Assembly (NCBI RefSeq): GCF_025118155.1
Contig: NW_026251441.1
Coordinates: 1-64,000 of the forward strand
Reading direction: 5' to 3'
DNA from: Cokeromyces recurvatus
Taxonomy: Eukaryota > Mucoromycota > Mucoromycetes > Mucorales > Mucoraceae
DNA length: 64,000 bases
Below the pieces are notes generated by a model. That model searched no databases. It worked only from the letters and a program-made list of their open reading frames with translations, and was not told the DNA's origin. The stretch's first letter is position 1. Every line of letters starts with the position of its first letter. The position numbers were made by a program, and so were the translations under genes. Of this stretch, positions 1 to 10,936 are shown one piece after another.

Positions 1-162
1 GTCAAAATTGGTAACTTTTCTACCATATTTTCCGCCATAGTGCATGTAGGACGTTAATCCTTCCAACTTGAAAGTATCTGCACCTTCAATGTCCATTGGG
101 TCATTGCCATTTTCGTTGACAATGTTTCTTGCCCCATCTTCAAAGAGGAATTGATAACTCAT
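1..162 (-). CDS. N-terminus of an unidentified protein, cut by the window edge
   Basis: A minus-strand reading frame opens with ATG at 162 and stays open for 54 codons to the window edge. It is acidic at first (MSYQFLFEDG..., NENGNDPMDIEG) and then turns basic (GGKYGRKV). The layout of a short acidic N-terminus loosely resembles the start of the Tc1-like transposases at 8.7 and 9.2 kb (HEDGKGNMLDDQGNE), so it may be the start of a related transposase, but this is inference. Its codon use is more GC-rich than the surrounding DNA, which supports coding. The rest lies outside the window. Confidence 0.45.
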   Translation of the reverse strand, partial: MSYQFLFEDGARNIVNENGNDPMDIEGADTFKLEGLTSYMHYGGKYGRKVTNFD

Positions 163-1941
163 TGCACTATATATCGAGATTAGTTGTGTTTCAAGGAGAA
201 ACAAAAAAAAAGGAACAAAAAGCTACGACATTTTTATTTTATATGTGACAAATTTTTGAGAAAAGGTGCACATTTGTATCTATTTCAGTTGGCTAAATAT
301 TTATGCAGCTTCAAGAATTACATGGCATTAAAATTAAGTTAAATCAAACATAAACATAATTGCTTATGTTGTATGAGGGAATCTTTTCAAGGGTAATAGC
401 TTGCGAAATTCCCAAGTGGAATTAGATGTATACCTTGAAAGTGAGTTTGCTCTACTGGCTCTCTGCTTACTCACGTCCCTCTCTAAGACAGCAAATAATA
501 TGATAAATACTCTAAAAACATGTTAGTTTCTACCGCATGTGTATTTCTGGATGCATACTTTAGAGTAATGATAATGTTAGACTGACGCTTTAGTATACTT
601 GCTTAAAATTATAGTTTTACATAGACTTGAAGAATTTAAAAAAAGAACCATAATACTTGATTAATTGATTTATATAGGAATTGGCATGTTAAACAGAATT
701 CCCGAATGTTTATAGACCAGCTACTTCCTTTCGTGCCCACAACCAATACTTTATTGTGCACAAGATGTTTAACCACCAATGATATGTATTCAAATTTTAC
801 TGTTATATTTAGGAGTTATTTATATTAATTACTGTTATATAATTGTATTTCTATAGATTACCTGAAGTATAATATATAAAATATAACAATTATACTGTCA
901 AACTTTGCGGTACAATTATTCAAAACTGCCTACTGATGGAGCATTATTGTTTTCACTCGTCCCACTTTTCGCAGACGAAGCAATAACGAAATCTTAGACA
1001 GAAATCAAACTTAATCTGGATAAGTTAAACAGATTTGTTCTCATGTTTGCTGCAGCTTCTATGTTACAATTCTAATACTGATATATAATAATGATTTAAG
1101 CAATACATATTTATTTCTGTTTTTGTTTAAACTTACTAATACAACTTGATCCTTTATTAGATACAGCGGATATTATTTCAATGGCATCTGGTTTATCAAG
1201 TTAAATAAACAGTTATTAATTAAATCAAATTGCTACCCTATTTATCTGATTGAAAAAAAAACTGAGACATGATAAATTATATAGTGTGATAACAAGCTTT
1301 ATTCCAAATACACTTCTTGATTAATCAAAATGTAAAATAGTTAAAATAATTAAACTCTTTTAACCATGCTTGTAATAATTAAAATATTATGATCTTCTTT
1401 TCTTTTTTTGACTTTTCTTCAAGAAGGATGAATTTTATAAAGATATGACGTTTATATTTTTCTGAAAATCCTTTGAATGATCTTATTTTTTTTCTCAGAC
1501 AATAAAACTAATAAATCTGATAAAGAAATAAAGAAATATATCAACCAACGCTAATAAAGAAAAATAATCAATGAAAATATCTCTGTGTTTCATCTAGCAT
1601 GAAATAAAAATACGTAATTTATACAAGTATAAGTGTATATAAATGAAAGAGCCTTTTTTTTAAAAAAAATAGATAAAAACAATGAGCGAAACATGTAAAA
1701 ATAGATGAGCTTTTATATAAAAATAAGAGAAGAATTTAAAACAATCAATTAATATTAATAATAAAAAGGAAGCTATTCTTGCATTTCATTTTCTGAAGGT
1801 ATTCCCTCTGGAAAAAGAAATGAGGAGATTTCTTCACTTTTTATGTTGATTTGATCCAATTCCTTTTATTTTTCTTAATTCATTATTTTCATCATTACAT
1901 TTTTTTAAGGTGTTGATTAAGCGAACGGTTTTAGATATTAT
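163..1941. other. AT-rich intergenic region, no gene seen
   Basis: Very AT-rich DNA with short A and T runs and frequent stop codons in all frames. I see no conserved protein segment, tRNA or clear repeat border. Confidence 0.6.
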
Positions 1942-2298
1942 CTATGTGTAGATAGATAATGAATATGATAGATCATATAGATATATAGAGGAAGTGGTTT
2001 TACCTTCGGTTAACATATGAATAATTTTCTTTTCAATGTCTTCTAAAGAACATTTGTTTTGAATACGCGAGTTATCAGAGTAATGAGTATATAAGTACAT
2101 ATATAGCGTGATTAAAATATTTCTGGATTGATCATCCTTTATAGAGTGATGTATACCTAAGTGTTCAAATTCATAACAGGAAATTTTATAAGATTTGTTT
2201 GGAAACCCATTCGTGTTCACCCAGGTAGTGACAGTTTCAGGGCCAAATAAATGAATGTTAGACATTTCTTTTAAATTTTGTATGATATAAAGACTCAT
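1942..2298 (-). CDS. Possible small ORF beside the half repeat element, function unknown
   Basis: A minus-strand frame with ATG codons at 2298 and 2265 runs to a stop at 1942 (about 108-119 residues). It contains a fairly complex stretch (HLFGPETVTTW, CYEFEHLGIHH, CSLEDIEKKIIHML) that does not look like random AT-rich translation. I do not recognise a family. Its 5' side abuts the copy of the inverted-repeat element that starts near 2311, so it could be an exon of a gene carried by a longer version of that element, or a host gene remnant. No introns or partner exons could be assigned. Confidence 0.3.
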   Translation of the reverse strand: MSLYIIQNLKEMSNIHLFGPETVTTWVNTNGFPNKSYKISCYEFEHLGIHHSIKDDQSRNILITLYMYLYTHYSDNSRIQNKCSLEDIEKKIIHMLTEGKTTSSIYLYDLSYSLSIYT

Positions 2299-2310
2299 AC
2301 CTAGTGAAGT

Positions 2311-2971
2311 GTGTTTTGAGTACAAAGATAAGGAAAGAGAAAAAAGAAAAGACAAGTCTGTGAAAACTTTGTATAGTTTATTAAAGATAAATAATACAGA
2401 AAATTGTACAAGAAGAAAATAATATGAAAAAAATGACGAGGGCTATTTATATGTTTTGTAAGGTAAGTGATATTAATAGGAGTGTGATTTAAATAAGTGA
2501 ATACTGCTATAATAAAGCCTTTATGCACAAATATGCACAAATATTGTCTCCAAATAATTCTGCATGTAGTATGCAAATTTCTGCCTGAGCTGTTGCTGTT
2601 ATTAAAAATATACCCGATTATTGTCTTTGGGATAAGCAACGCGCTAATATCAATTCACAGTGAATATTCCCTCTATAACAATATTTAACATCATGGATGT
2701 ATCTATAATATGTATGACTTGTATAAATAATTATGTAATTGAATATAACAGCCATAAACTTATTGAATTCTTATTATTATTACATAATACAATGTATATA
2801 ATTATTTTTAATGCTCGAATGCTCTAACAGTGACTATTATCAAAACTGAGTGTAGAATGAATATTATGCTGTGAAGTACAATACTCTAGATTTATTCGAA
2901 TAAACTCTTTATTATTTAAATAAATGATGGTTTAATTCTATTAACTTAGTTGTAAAAACGACTACAAGCAT
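2311..2971 (+). repeat. Half copy of an inverted-repeat element (matches 60.9-61.6 kb)
   Basis: This stretch is collinear, with small gaps, with about 60880-61590. Shared landmarks include a purine-rich run leading into GACAAGTCTGTGAAAACTT, then AAGGTAAGTGATATTAATAG, CTGCCTGAGCTG, AATTCACAGTGAATAT, AATGCTCGAAT and the terminal part AAATGATGGTTTA...CTATTAACTTA. The right terminal arm is present here (about 2700-2971), but the matching left arm is absent, so this is a truncated or half element. No protein is visible. Confidence 0.7.
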
Positions 2972-3039
2972 AACACCTTGAAGATAGAATGAGTCAAATT
3001 GATGTCGACTTAAAGATTTAGGACTTAGCTTTTGAATAT

Positions 3040-3760
3040 GGTGTGATAACCAAATTAACTGATTTCGATTCAATCTTTTTCTTTTCTAGTGCTAGTGAGA
3101 TCAACATGGAAGAAGCTGTAAAGGAATCAGCGGCAAATCTTAAAGCAGTAGTTATTGGGGATTACAGAAAGAAAGAAAAGAAAAAGGTGAATACATTAAA
3201 AGCTCTTAACGGGCTCAAGAGGAAAAGGGGGAAAATGCATTATGACTTACAAATTATTTAATGAATTTGATGGTGCTATTTTACTTGAGTGCTCTTTGAA
3301 GAAAGCAAATTGAGGAACTGCAAAAAAGGTATTTTTTGAACATGTTTGTTTTCTTGTTTCTGCCTTCAACTACTCTAGAGATGGCACAATGAACACTTAT
3401 TAGTCATTATAAAAGCTCTATAATCCTCTTGCAGGATTATGAAAGTATTTAACGGAACATTGTTTCTTTAGTCTGAAACAATCTTCAAAATATAATACCG
3501 AGAAAAATCTAGAGAGAACCCTTCACCTTTAATAAGAACTTGTTACCAACTAGAGAGAAGTAAGTGTTGATTTTCAGGAAAAATTTGAATTTATTGATGG
3601 GATTGGTTTTAACACTCAAATGATGCATGGTAGAGCTTCGTTAAAACTGGTGAATTAGCTAAGGTCAGGATTCACAGGAAAAAAGGTGTCAATATTAGCA
3701 TTATCGGCTGTATATCTTTCTTTGGCACTGTTAAGTCGGTGAAGAATTTTAAAGAAGAAA
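3040..3760 (+). pseudogene. Decayed Tc1/mariner-type DDE transposase
   Basis: Near 3585-3620 one frame reads EFIDGIGFNTQMMHGRA, matching the first catalytic Asp motif of Tc1-like transposases (FIDE.GFN...GRAWS). A neighbouring frame from about 3630 continues with KTGELAKVRIHRKKG, then GVNISIIGCISFFGTV, the usual next block. The frame change and the loss of the later Asp and Glu blocks show it is broken. An open frame at 3043-3261 may be the upstream helix-turn-helix part, but this is uncertain. It is a different lineage from the two elements at 7.4-10.7 kb. Confidence 0.65.
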
Positions 3761-5417
3761 AAAGAACAATAAAAACAAAAGATAATTTTTGTGAATCTAT
3801 ATGTATATGAATGTTTTTTTTTTTTTTTTTTTTTTTTTTTTTGAGGATAAAAAGCTGATTATTTCAAAATTATTAACAAAATCAGCTCCATTTTAGGGAT
3901 GCTTGATCCAGAATTGTAGTAGCAATCAATATCTACTATAATGTTCTAAGATTGGTATGATAAAAATTGTAAAAGATAATTGCTAGCAGCATGAAATTGA
4001 TGACTATACTATTGGTTTAATCCTATACGCAGTTATTTTAATTTGATATACTTATTAGTTGTGATAGAAAGTAATAATTAAAGGATGTTTTGTATTCAAT
4101 AATCATAATAAACTTTTTCATTAATACAAAAATCACATATTATGTTATACCTTTATTGAATAAGCTTTGTATAGGTTTTATTATATTACTTGCCGTATTA
4201 TAAACAAACTTTAGAAAATATTAAATATAAAATGCAGACTATATATCTTAGTGATAACCCGTCTTTACACATATAAGTATATGCTAAATGAAGATTACAT
4301 CAAGCTTATATGTGAGTAAGATAAAATGCTTATTCAATCAAATATTCAGACTGTGAAATAATTTCATTCAATAATATCAATAAAGTAAACAGTTTAGATA
4401 AAAACATAAATATTTTTCTTATATTATTTATACATAAAACAATGACTGTAATATGAATAATATAGAATGTAGTCTAGTTATCGAAGGTAACTTTGATTAG
4501 TAAATCAATAAAGTAATGGAGCAAATAAAACAAATAAAGTTATAAAATACTTATCTATTAAGGCAGTATACGCCTATAAATTCAACACTATTACGGTTAT
4601 ATAAATGGAAAGAAAAAAACTGCAATAAGTAAAGTGCACAAGCTATTAGAATTAATAAACTTTAGTAGCAATTTATTATCGATAAATATCATATATAGCC
4701 TTATTTTTGAGTTTATTGAATTAGGTTATATATATTCCAATGTACAAATATCTAAAGGAGGTTATAACAGCAGATAGTAATTGATAATGGCGACAGTTAC
4801 TTATTTATTACATAATAGATATTGCTGTAAGTCATTGATGTGGTTTCATAGTATTAGTATAATCTGTGTATTACGAACCAAACATAAGTTACTAACTATA
4901 TTTAAATCAAAAAAGTTACTATCTAATTAAGTCAAAACAATGTATAAACACAGAATATTCTTTTCATCTCTAAGGGTTATTATTTTTGTTTGAATTATCT
5001 ATGTTTTAAATAAAACTCTTATTAGAGCTACCATCCTTATACACTTTTTGCCAAAGTGATGTTGCAAGAAAGTATCGTACTTTTAGCAGAAACAGTGTCA
5101 TACAATTTAGGGCAATAGTATCGCATAAGAAATCATTGTTTTTCCTCTACTTTCTTCAATTTAAAATTATAAATCTTCTCTCAGTATTTCTTCACATCCC
5201 CAAATAGTAGTAGTTATAAAGTAACTCTTGAGTTGTCAAAAATTGAAACACTATAAATTCTTAATGTTATGGATAAAGAAATTTATAAAATTTTATTATA
5301 CATTTAGACATATATTCAACTATATATAAACAATATAAACTTAAAGTATCAAAGAAACTTTGAAGAGGTCATCATTTAATTTTGGAAAAACCTTCGTTTT
5401 TCTGCTCAAGTAGTACG

Positions 5418-5468
<51 letters not shown>

Positions 5469-5469
5469 T
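3761..5469. other. AT-rich intergenic region with long homopolymer tracts
   Basis: No coding signal was seen. It begins with a T tract near 3816-3842 and ends with a T12-A37 tract at 5418-5466. The middle is AT-rich with frequent stops on both strands. Confidence 0.6.
5418..5466. repeat. T12-A37 homopolymer junction
   Basis: Twelve T run directly into about 37 A. The T12/A12 part is a perfect palindrome able to form a hairpin. It could be a processed or terminal tail of an old insertion, or simple slippage. Confidence 0.8.
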
Positions 5470-7130
5470 TAATCTTTAATAGTTGACTGGGATCCAAATA
5501 TTGAATTGTCTTGAAGAAGTTCTTTGAGATTTTCTACTTCTTTCAAGATTTCATCCTACAGTCACATTCATGATTGAATGCAAAACATTGCAAACAAACT
5601 TACTTTAAACATAAAAAGTTGTTGAGGTTTATCAATAAATGTATCAGTCATTTTTTCGTTGATTGAATACTTTATTGTGTTTCCCCCATTTATTTGCCAT
5701 ATATGCATTAGGCGCAATAAATTGAATCTGTTGGAACTTTCCTTCTAATCCTATAAAATTAATTTGTAAGTATATTATTCATAAACTTTTACAAAGAATG
5801 AAATTACCACAGAACTGTCCTACAATCACCTTGATTTTCTTGGCCTTGTGAAAAGTCCAAATTATAATGTTGAGAGAAACAATTTAAAATTGTCTTCCCT
5901 TCTACGCGGACCTTTCCTTCATTTTCTTTTACTGAGCGTGAGTCTATACCATTCTTTTTGAACTCAATATTCGATATATCGTAATTATTGACTTTTAAAG
6001 TTCGACATAATCTTAAATTAACTCTAAAATTATTGTGTTTTGTATTGCTCCTATATATGAACTATTAATAAGGATAATGCATACAAGGTAATTAATTTAA
6101 AATGAATGAATACCAATTGAGGCTTATACTAAATAAAATTTTAAAAACATTGGTTCAAAATTCGATAATAACGGACCACTCTGACATGGTTTTCCAGCAA
6201 TAAGCATCATTCATCTTAAATACGATAGACTTGTATCTCCAAAAATAGCGATGAGCTAAAATTAACATTTATGTACATCTGCATATTGACATTGCAGTAA
6301 GTATCTCAAACTTCTTTCTTATATCACCGTCAAATTTGAGTGAAGTAATGATGTACAAATTGTACTTTCCTCTTAATGATGTTATCTAATATTCCCAATC
6401 AACAGTTAAGTTTAAGCTTGAAAGTTATAATGAAATGAAAACCTAGTTACCATGTCTACCTTCTTCATCAAACTTTGTAATTGTTGGTCAACATTTGGGA
6501 AGTTCACAGCAGGTACCATGAACTTCTCATGAAGATCTCGTCCTACTTGTTCATCTAATACAACTGCTTTCATTAATCCCTTGTCTTGAAGATCCACGAT
6601 GGAATTTAAGCATAATCTAGAAAATTACTATGAATGATACATGCCTCCACTAAATTAATAATTATCGTAACTTACTCAGCTATATATATATTTCGACGTC
6701 ACTCAAGTTTTTACATTCTTTTTTATACAGCTTCACACCAAATGAACGTACTAAGAACATTAGACTGTTATTATACCCTATGATAATAATGTTGTCACTA
6801 TTGTCAACTTCATCGTTCTATTTAGAAATGAATATTAGTTGCGTGTATAATGTATTAGTAGAAATCCATATATTTACATTGGCAAGAGCTTCTAGGACTG
6901 ATCATTATAGAATTAAATTAGTTATTTATCTTTGGTTAAAATTAAAAACTTACTTTTGACGATTCATGTACGTTTTCTAGCTTTTTGAGGTATCTCCACT
7001 TGTTTTTCTGCTTGAAAAATTACAGTTCCTGTTGCAGCTTCATCTACAACTTCAATAGCCTTCAATAGTACGATATGTTAGAGATAACATAATTGAATGT
7101 AGGGGAAAAAGAGGATCAAAAAATATTGAC
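5470..7130 (-). pseudogene. Exon-like fragments of an unidentified, probably decayed gene
   Basis: Several minus-strand blocks look like exons of one protein. From 5' to 3' they are: near 7020-6960 NKWRYLKKLENVHESSK; near 6820-6690 DEVDNSDNIIIIGYNNSL, then FLVRSFGVKLYKKE; near 6600-6450 VDLQDKGLMKAVVLDEQVG, then KFMVPAVNFPNVDQQLQ; near 5750-5640 GKFQQIQFIAPNAYMANKWG; and near 5555-5470 DEILKEVENLKELLQ ending at a stop. Splice-like borders (GTAAG, TAG) flank some blocks, but frame breaks and internal stops occur between them. I do not recognise the family. It is either a decaying host gene or a fast-evolving gene whose exons I cannot join. Confidence 0.35.
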
Positions 7131-7382
7131 TTACTTGTGGTATAAATATGATACAATTTTTTGTTCATTTATTTCAAGTTAATTATACTCCCTATTTTTT
7201 TTTATTGTTGCACGCCAGACATTTTTTTTCTTTTTTTGGACCGAGGAACTTTGCAATAAGACATAAACATATAATATAGAAAATCAAACTAGAAAATTTT
7301 AGAAAAAGATATAATAAAACATTTTTTTTTTATTTGGAAAACAAGTGATAAAAAATGCGATAAAAAAGATTTCCAAAACGTA

Positions 7383-8836
7383 CACTATTTTTTTACAAAT
7401 TATTCGTGCACCTTTAGGGAAATAGTTTGTGCAGTTTAAAAATAAAAATTGATTCAGGCTCAAAAAAAAAAAAAAAAAAAAAAATCATTCAAATCAGTTT
7501 TAAAGATTGTTCAATTGGGTTGAGCTCAGGGGAGTAAGCTGGAAGATAAACACAGCCGTAGCCGCGTTACTCAATGTATTTTCTGATATCAGCATGCTTG
7601 TGAATAGGAGCATTGTCCATAACAATGTAATTGTCCTTAAATTGCTCATGCTGATCCAAAATATCAAGGGTACTTGTAATGAAATTGAAGTAGTGCCCAG
7701 TGACAGTTCCGCCTTTGGTATTTCCAGTAGCCTAAGTACTAACTGCTGTCTTTCTCTTCTTCAAAGGGACAGGTACTCTTGGTCTTCTTACTTTGATGTT
7801 TACTACACCATAAGGAGAGATAGCACCCAAAATAATTGTTGTTTTGGCTCTTGTCTTGAGTACAACCACAACGGCACGGTTTCCTTTTTTTGACCATGCT
7901 ACAGAGTGCTTCATATTGATATGGAAAGCTGCCTCGTCAATAAAGATGCAGTTACTCGTGAAATCAAGGTCTGTTTCATTCCACCTTACTACCCAATCGT
8001 GTTTCTCCTTAATTTTTTCAGGGCTATTTCACTCTACTGAGTGGAAGTGTGCTTTCTTCAAACTAATTCTGCACTTTTTGGTTACAAAGTTGTAAAGAGC
8101 AGTTTTTGAAATAGATAGGTCCTCAAACTTGCTTGTCAAATTGTCCATCATCTCCTCCAAAACTAAACTTGACTTATCATCAATAAGCTCTTTCAAGAAT
8201 TGTTCATGCTCTTCTTTCAAGATAGGTGGTCTTCCCACAGGTCTGCCACTACCCTTTTTTCTTTCAATCACTTCCTCTGGATTCTGGCTTTCTTTTTTGT
8301 ACCAACTTTGAACAGTGGTCTCTGGCATTTTAAGGGCTCTAGCTGCTTCTCTTATGCCCATGTTTTTCTCGTATATAAGGGAAAAAATCGCTCTTTATCT
8401 TCAGGTTTGTAGCGTCTGTAGGTTCTCTTGCCCTTTTCGGATGATTGGTTATTAGTATTGGACTCCTCAGGCAGCTTCTCTTCTTTTTCATGTTCCATTC
8501 TCTCAGGTGGCTTTACGTCGAAGTACTGGTTCAAATCCGTTACATTTTCAAGCGGATAAGTTTCATCATCCACTTCCATATCAATCGTAAAAACTTCATT
8601 TCCCTGGTCATCTAACATGTTTCCTTTTCCGTCTTCGTGAATAAAAGAGTCCATACTGAATTGAATATAAAGTGAGAAAGAAAGGCTCCTGATACTGCGC
8701 GAAATTTTTTTCTTTAATTGCACGAAACTATTTCCTTTTAATGGCCGAAGTTTATTCCTGAGCCTAAATCAATTTTTATTTTTAAACTGCACAGATTTTT
8801 TTCCTGAAGGTGCACGAATAATTTGTGAAAATAGTG
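7383..8836 (-). mobile_element. Tc1-like DNA transposon, copy 1, internally deleted
   Basis: The element is bounded by TA dinucleotides (7381-7382 and 8837-8838) and terminal inverted repeats beginning CACTATTTT and running through ATTATTCGTGCACC to about 80 bp. It encodes on the minus strand the same transposase as copy 2. About 200 bp are missing at the 3' end of the gene: the reading frame stops being recognisable just after the NPIEQ block near 7510, and an A-tract junction at 7461-7484 joins it to the left repeat. It shares with copy 2 the frameshift near 8390 and the in-frame stop near 7730. It is inactive as a source of transposase. Confidence 0.9.
7507..8659 (-). pseudogene. Tc1-like transposase, broken (copy 1)
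   Basis: The start is the ATG at 8659 (MDSFIHEDG...). There is an acidic N-terminus, a helix-turn-helix region (GIREAARALKMPETT), a basic linker GRPVGRPP, then the DDE core with IFIDEAAFHINM, IVMDNAPIHKH and SPELNPIEQ. The frame shifts in a run of six A (minus strand T) near 8390, a TAG interrupts it near 7731, and the C-terminal ~55 residues are deleted. It differs from copy 2 at only a few residues (for example TTVQSW against TTAQSW). Confidence 0.9.
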
Positions 8837-8838
8837 TA

Positions 8839-9036
8839 CATGACCCCATTTGAGCACGAGATGTTATTAAATACATCAAATTTGCCCGGGCCGGATCAGT
8901 TTAAAGGGATAAGGAACGAAAAAACCTCTTTAGGAGCAAGAGGAAAAACGTAAAGGAAAGGAAGGGTGTGATAGGTGTAATGTAAAAATTATACAGGTAG
9001 TGTAGGAGAAGGAGGAAGCCAATCTATTAAAAGAAA
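8839..9036. other. Spacer between the two Tc1-like elements
   Basis: About 200 bp of more GC-rich DNA. It contains TTTGCCCGGGCCGGATCAG (about 8881-8899), which recurs in inverted orientation near 23833-23855. No ORF. Confidence 0.6.
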
Positions 9037-9038
9037 TA

Positions 9039-10696
9039 CACTATTTTCAGAAATTATTCTTGCGCCTTCAGGAAAAAAATTTGTGCAGTTTAAAAATAAA
9101 AATTGATTTAGGCTCAGGAATAAACTTCGGCCATTAAAAGGAAATAGTTTCGTGCAATTAAAGAAAAAAATTTCGCGCAGTATCAGGAGCCTTTCTTTCT
9201 CACTTTATATTCAATTCAGTATGGACTCTTTTATTCACGAAGACGGAAAAGGAAACATGTTAGATGACCAGGGAAATGAAGTTTTTACGATTGATATGGA
9301 AGTGGATGATGAAACTTATCCGCTTGAAAATGTAACGGATTTGAACCAGTACTTCGACGTAAAGCCACCTGAGAGAATGGAACATGAAAAAGAAGAGAAG
9401 CTGCCTGAGGAGTCCAATACTAATAACCAATCATCCGAAAAGGGCAAGAGAACCTACAGACGCTACAAACCTGAAGATAAAGAGCGATTTTTTCCCTTAT
9501 ATACGAGAAAAACATGGGCATAAGAGAAGCAGCTAGAGCCCTTAAAATGCCAGAGACCACTGCTCAAAGTTGGTACAAAAAAGAAAGCCAGAATCCAGAG
9601 GAAGTGATTGAAAGAAAAAAGGGTAGTGGCAGACCTGTGGGAAGACCACCTATCTTGAAAGAAGAGCATGAACAATTCTTGAAAGAGCTTATTGATGATA
9701 AGTCAAGTTTAGTTTTGGAGGAGATGATGGACAATTTGACAAGCAAGTTTGAGGACCTATCTATTTCAAAAACTGCTCTTTACAACTTTGTGACCAAAAA
9801 GTGCAGAATTAGTTTGAAGAAAGCACACTTCCACTCAGTAGAGCGAAACAGCCCTGAAAAAATTCAGGAGAGACATGATTGGGTAGTAAGATGGAATGAA
9901 ACAGACCTTGATTTCACGAGTAACTGCATCTTTATTGACGAGGCAGCTTTCCATATCAATATGAAGCACTCTGTAGCATGGTCAAAAAAAGGAAACCGTG
10001 CCGTTGTGGTTGTACTCAAGACAAGAGCCAAAACAACAACTATTTTGGGTGCTATCTCTCCTTATGGTGTAGTAAACATCAAAGTAAGAAGACCAAGAGT
10101 ACCTGTCCCTTTGAAGAAGAGAAAGACAGCAGTTAGTACTTAGGCTACTGGAAATACCAAAGGCGGAACTGTCACTGGGCACTACTTCAATTTCATTACA
10201 AGTACCCTTGATATTTTGGATCAGCATGAGCAATTTAAGGACAATTACATTGTTATGGACAATGCTCCTATTCACAAGCATGCTGATATCAGAAAATACA
10301 TTGAGCAACGCGGCTACGGCTGTGTTTATCTTCCAGCTTACTCCCCTGAGCTCAACCCAATTGAACAATTTTGGTCAGTATGTAAAAGCAAGCTTAAAAG
10401 AGAAGAGCTTTTGCAGGAAGAGACATTGTCGTCTAGAATTGGGGATGCATGCAACAGAATCCTTTTGAGTGATCTTCAAGGATTCTGCAGATACTCAGCT
10501 GCTAAATTCGAAGACTGTTTGAACTGTAAGCCAATGTAGTTTTCTTGTTTTTTTTTCGTGCACTTCATGCAATAATAAATCATGAATTTTTAAAATTAAT
10601 TTGAATGAATTTTTTTTCTGAGCCTAAATCAATTTTTATTTTTAAACTACACAAATTTTTTTCCTGAAGGTGCACGAATAATTTGTGAAAATAGTG
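9039..10696 (+). mobile_element. Tc1-like DNA transposon, copy 2, full length
   Basis: 1658 bp, flanked by TA target duplications (9037-9038 and 10697-10698), with ~80 bp terminal inverted repeats starting CACTATTTTC and ending GAAAATAGTG. It carries one transposase gene that is open in two blocks. It is oriented opposite to copy 1, so the pair forms a head-to-head inverted repeat with a ~200 bp spacer. The ends are intact, so it could be moved in trans by a functional relative. Confidence 0.92.
9221..10539 (+). pseudogene. Tc1-like DD34E transposase with one frameshift and one stop
   Basis: A cut-and-paste transposase of the Tc1/mariner superfamily. The start is the ATG at 9221 (MDSFIHEDG). 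The frame ends at 9523, while the continuing frame reads through FSLIYEKN into MGIREAARALKM from about 9490, so one T appears to be missing from the T run near 9488-9494. A TAG at 10141-10143 interrupts the second block, which then continues in the same frame to 10539. Catalytic residues are visible: Asp in FIDEAAF, Asp in VMDNAPIH, and Glu in NPIEQFW, with 34 residues between the second Asp and the Glu (DD34E). The DNA-binding half has a helix-turn-helix and a GRPVGRPP linker. With both breaks it is probably inactive. Confidence 0.9.
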
Positions 10697-10801
10697 TATT
10701 TTTAAATAAAAATTATTGTTTAATCGTATTTCTTTTAAAAGTGCGACACTTCAATTTTTTTTTTCTTGCGACATCATTTTGGCAAAAGGTGCATCAATGA
10801 A

Positions 10802-10833
<32 letters not shown>

Positions 10834-10936
10834 TGATATTCCGCCTTTCTCTTCTTAAAAAAAATAGTGTTGTCTTTTTATTTTATTTTTTTTCTTTTTT
10901 TTTTTTTTTTTTGAAAATAGAAAAAAAACCAATAGT

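Noticed and set aside
2301..2639. Opposing frames over the half element
   Set aside because: Both strands are open by chance in the repeat and differ from the second copy by indels.
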